NCBI GenBank assembly: GCA_903922605.1
Contig: CAIXUG010000064.1
Location: forward strand, 62,001-126,000
Direction: 5' to 3'
Origin: an uncultured Verrucomicrobiota bacterium
Lineage (GTDB): Bacteria; Verrucomicrobiota; Verrucomicrobiia; Limisphaerales; UBA9464
DNA length: 64,000 nt
Shown here piece by piece: positions 61,601-64,000 of this stretch. The notes below the pieces were generated by a model. It saw only the letters and a program-made list of their open reading frames with translations, had not been told where the DNA came from and ran no database searches. The stretch's first letter is position 1. The number at the start of each line of letters is the position of its first letter. A program made the translations under genes and the position numbers.

Positions 61601-62023
61601 CTAACGGGACGAAGGTAGGGGCGAAGGGGGCAGACGCTCAATCTGGACTTCTGCCGGCGTGACCGACAGCACCTGGGTGTCCGCCGGCGCATAGACATGG
61701 ATGGAGCGGGTCATGCGCGATTCCGAAGCCTCCACCAGATTCACATATACCTCGAGATCCTGCGGGCGCGCCTTGACCAGGGCGGTGGGATCGCCCCGCA
61801 GCTTGACCGACACCGTGGCCGGACTCACCTCGTAGTGGCCGAGATCGGCGGCGGGCGTCAGCACGGTGATGGGCAGTCCGTCGAAGGTGCGCTCTTCCGT
61901 GCCCAGCTCGGGGCCAGGGCCATTGAGCGCGATGCCGGAATGGACCGCGAACCAGATCAGGGAGGCCAGCAGCAGCGAGAAAATCTTCTGCCAGCGGTTG
62001 TGCGTGAAGAGATGCTTCAGCAT
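61601..62023 (-). CDS. cdaR: YbbR-domain protein, CdaR-like
   Basis: A 140-residue protein with an N-terminal membrane helix (about 11-33) and one YbbR domain (FDGLPITVLTPAADLGHYEVS, VSVKLRGDPTALVKARPQDL, VTPAEVQIERLPPSPLPSSR). CdaR in Bacillus has several YbbR repeats; one here is short but usual outside Firmicutes. Lies four bases after cdaA and 15 before glmM, so probably regulates the diadenylate cyclase from the membrane. Confidence 0.82.
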   Translation of the reverse strand: MLKHLFTHNRWQKIFSLLLASLIWFAVHSGIALNGPGPELGTEERTFDGLPITVLTPAADLGHYEVSPATVSVKLRGDPTALVKARPQDLEVYVNLVEASESRMTRSIHVYAPADTQVLSVTPAEVQIERLPPSPLPSSR

Positions 62024-62026
62024 GGC

Positions 62027-62863
62027 TCAGTCCGGGTTGAAGGCCTTGCCACTTTGCAGGCGCTGCGCAAAGGTCCGAACCCGCTGCAGCCAGCTGCGCT
62101 GCTCCGTTTTGCGAACGATTACCGAAGTCAGATAGGCGCGCAGCTCCTCGACGGAGATCGACTTGCAGAACGAACCCCGGTGGGCATAGGAAATCGCCCC
62201 CGTCTCTTCCGACACAACGACGCAGATCGCATCCGTCTCCTCGCTCAGGCCGATGGCCGCCCGGTGCCGCGTGCCCACGGATTTCGGCAGGTCCTGCCGC
62301 TGCGTCAGCGGGAAGATGCACGCCGCCTTGAGGATGCGTCCGTCGCGCACGATCACCCCGCCGTCGTGGATCGCATTGTTCGGGAAGAAGATCGTCTCCA
62401 TCATCTCCGGCGTCAGCTCGCAATCCACGTTGATGCCGCCTTCGACCGCCTCGGCGAGCTGCTGGTTCTGCTCCAGCGCGATCAGCGCGCCGATCCGCAC
62501 CGGGGCCAGGCGGTCCACGGTCTGGATGATTTCCTCGACGTATTCGCGCTGCTCGCGGGCGGTGTTGAAGAGCGGCAGGTTGCCCAATTCGGCCAGGATG
62601 CGCCGGAGCTCGGGTTGGAAGATCACGACCACCGCGATGGCCAGCACGCTGAAGAACTGCCCCAGCAGCACGTTCAGGACGTTCAGGCTGAGCACCCGGG
62701 TGACGATCGTGAGCGTGAGCAGCAGCGCGAGGAAGCCGGTGACCACGGGCGCGCCGCGCGTGCCCCGGACGAACAGGAACGCGGAATAGATCCCGACCGT
62801 GAGAATCAGGATCTCAACAGCGGGTCGCCAACCGACCTGAATCCATGGCCAGATGTGGTTCAC
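62027..62863 (-). CDS. cdaA: Diadenylate cyclase
   Basis: Makes cyclic di-AMP, which controls potassium and osmotic balance. The 278-residue protein has three N-terminal membrane helices (about 12-30, 38-58, 63-83) and the DAC domain with NNAIHDGGVIVRDGRI, GTRHRAAIGLSEETDAICVVVSEETGAISYA. The usual DGA motif reads DGG, a small change next to the catalytic Asp; RHR is intact. ATG overlaps the folP stop by four bases. Order cdaA-cdaR-glmM is preserved. Confidence 0.92.
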   Translation of the reverse strand: MNHIWPWIQVGWRPAVEILILTVGIYSAFLFVRGTRGAPVVTGFLALLLTLTIVTRVLSLNVLNVLLGQFFSVLAIAVVVIFQPELRRILAELGNLPLFNTAREQREYVEEIIQTVDRLAPVRIGALIALEQNQQLAEAVEGGINVDCELTPEMMETIFFPNNAIHDGGVIVRDGRILKAACIFPLTQRQDLPKSVGTRHRAAIGLSEETDAICVVVSEETGAISYAHRGSFCKSISVEELRAYLTSVIVRKTEQRSWLQRVRTFAQRLQSGKAFNPD

Positions 62864-63732
62864 TCGTCTGATTTGTCCGCGCGCCGGGCGAGGATCGCCT
62901 CGGTCATGCGCAGGGTCTGCACTGTGGCGGCCACGTCATGGGTCCGGAACAGCTGTACCCCCTGCCCGACCGCCCAGGCCGTACCGGCGAGGCTTCCCGG
63001 AAGACGATGCGTGGTCTCCGCTCCGAGCAGCTTGCCAAGAAAGGATTTCCGCGACACTCCCACGAGTAACGGACGGTCCAAGGTTTTAAATTCCGCCAGC
63101 CGGGCAAGCAAATCCAAATTATGCTCCAATGTCTTCCCGAAACCGAAGCCCGGGTCGAGCACGACCTGCTCCGGGGAGACGCCGGCAGCGGCCAGTTGCG
63201 CCAGGCAGGTGACGAAGAACGCCTTCACCTCACCCACCACGTCCCCGTAATGCGGTTCCAGCTGCATGGTCTGCGGCGTGCCCTGCATGTGCATCGCCAC
63301 GTAACCGGCGCCGGCTTCCGCCACGGCCGCCCACATCTCCGGCCGCAGCTGCGTCGCCGCAATGTCGTTCACGATGGCGGCCCCGGCTGCCAACGCCGCG
63401 CGAGCGACCGCCGGTTTCTGGGTGTCAATGGACAGGGGCACGCTCACCCGCCCACTCAGCGCCTCGATCACCGGCAGCACGCGTCGCAGTTCCTCCTCCA
63501 CGGAGACGAGGGCAGCGCCCGGCCGGGTGGATTCGCCGCCCACATCCAGAATGTCCGCGCCCTCGGCGACCAGTTGCAGCGCGTGCTCCACCGCCGCCTG
63601 CGGCTCCAGAAACTGGCCGCCGTCGGAAAACGAGTCGGGCGTGATGTTCACCACGCCCATGACCAGCGCGGGCCGTGGAAACACGAACCGGAACCGCCGC
63701 CCCTGCCACACCCGTTCCGTGTTCTCAGACAT
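62860..63732 (-). CDS. folP: Dihydropteroate synthase
   Basis: Condenses the FolK product with p-aminobenzoate to dihydropteroate; target of sulfonamides. The 290-residue TIM barrel has LVMGVVNITPDSFSDGGQFL, DILDVGGESTRPGA, AAIVNDIAATQL, VVLDPGFGFGKTLEHNL and LLVGVSRKSFLG. It precedes cdaA with a four-base overlap; this folP-cdaA coupling is frequent in the phylum. The upstream VOC gene ends four bases before it. Confidence 0.95.
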   Translation of the reverse strand: MSENTERVWQGRRFRFVFPRPALVMGVVNITPDSFSDGGQFLEPQAAVEHALQLVAEGADILDVGGESTRPGAALVSVEEELRRVLPVIEALSGRVSVPLSIDTQKPAVARAALAAGAAIVNDIAATQLRPEMWAAVAEAGAGYVAMHMQGTPQTMQLEPHYGDVVGEVKAFFVTCLAQLAAAGVSPEQVVLDPGFGFGKTLEHNLDLLARLAEFKTLDRPLLVGVSRKSFLGKLLGAETTHRLPGSLAGTAWAVGQGVQLFRTHDVAATVQTLRMTEAILARRADKSDE

Positions 63733-63736
63733 TGGC

Positions 63737-64000
63737 TCAGTAAGTCTGATTCGCCGCCGCTGCCGCCACTCCGCGCTGGATCAGCTCGATCTCATAGCCT
63801 TCCGGCGCGTCCACGAACGCGAAACCGCCGCTGCCATCGGGCCGCATCGTTGGGCCGTCGGAATATTTCAGCCCCAGCGCCGCCAGGTGTTTGCCAAACT
63901 CCTCCAGTGAATCCACCTGGAAGGCCAAGTGGGTGAGATCGGGCTGCACCTCCACGGGGCCGGAGTTGGGAAAGTGGCACAGCTCGATGGTCTCCTCGCT
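63737..64000 (-). CDS. VOC/glyoxalase-family protein, partial
   Basis: C-terminal 87 residues of a lactoylglutathione-lyase-like VOC protein; the gene continues beyond the right edge. Visible are ETIELCHFPNSGP, THLAFQVDSLEEFGKHLAAL, PDGSGGFAFVDAPEGYEIEL (with a metal-ligand Glu) and the end IQRGVAAAAANQTY. It is probably the first or an early gene of the folP-cdaA operon. Substrate cannot be assigned without the N-terminal half. Confidence 0.8.
   Translation of the reverse strand, partial: SEETIELCHFPNSGPVEVQPDLTHLAFQVDSLEEFGKHLAALGLKYSDGPTMRPDGSGGFAFVDAPEGYEIELIQRGVAAAAANQTY

Overview
The window reads as chromosomal DNA of a high-GC, Gram-negative Verrucomicrobiota bacterium, most likely subdivision 3 (Pedosphaera/Limisphaerales-like). 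The evidence is a 1138-residue PVC-type dehydrogenase with HEAT repeats and a C-terminal CxxCH heme site, a giant CotH/lamin-tail surface protein, TonB receptors, several lipoproteins, SGNH and ThuA proteins, few Shine-Dalgarno sequences, and intergenic DNA full of short palindromes and degenerate 7-8 bp repeats. The placement is inference; no rRNA or tRNA gene is visible.

Layout. 0.2-4.3 kb: a catabolic cluster with a broken NMT1-type substrate-binding lipoprotein, an 8-oxoguanine-deaminase-like amidohydrolase, a second intact binding protein and a DUF2165 membrane protein; no permease or ATPase is present. 4.4-8.6 kb: a small lipoprotein, two PQQ sugar-dehydrogenase-like proteins and a MOSC protein. 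8.6-9.2 kb: a frameshifted zeta-toxin-like kinase coupled to a 52-residue partner. 9.3-19.6 kb: housekeeping genes (purB, an RlmD/TrmA-type methyltransferase, metF) with an SPFH-HTH fusion and the PVC dehydrogenase. 19.7-23.1 kb: an FtsX-type permease and a hicBA pair. 23.5-33.3 kb: CotH protein, M11-like metalloprotease, and a coiled-coil membrane protein whose 3' end and following lipoprotein gene are duplicated. 33.5-39.9 kb: two tandem TonB receptors with matching promoter, leader, signal peptide and terminator but divergent bodies.

40-47 kb: purA behind an apparent attenuator, a Uma2 nuclease coupled to uppS, a flavin reductase, a CHASE2-like protein, a yoeB-type toxin-antitoxin pair overlapping gcvT, and gcvH. 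47-51 kb: an NYN nuclease, a LAB_N zinc-ribbon protein, and the leftward dapA-dapB-folK group with two small membrane proteins. 51.3-60.1 kb: SGNH lipoprotein, Tat-exported unknown, ThuA protein, desaturase, FAD oxidoreductase and TolC. 60.2-64 kb: the leftward chain VOC-folP-cdaA-cdaR-glmM, linking folate, c-di-AMP and cell-wall precursor synthesis.

The least ordinary material is noncoding: the conserved two-hairpin TonB leader, a four-palindrome inverted element upstream of dapA, a second hairpin family with covarying stems, in-register heptad/octad tracts (some inside coding sequence), and the purA leader with complementary hairpin loops.
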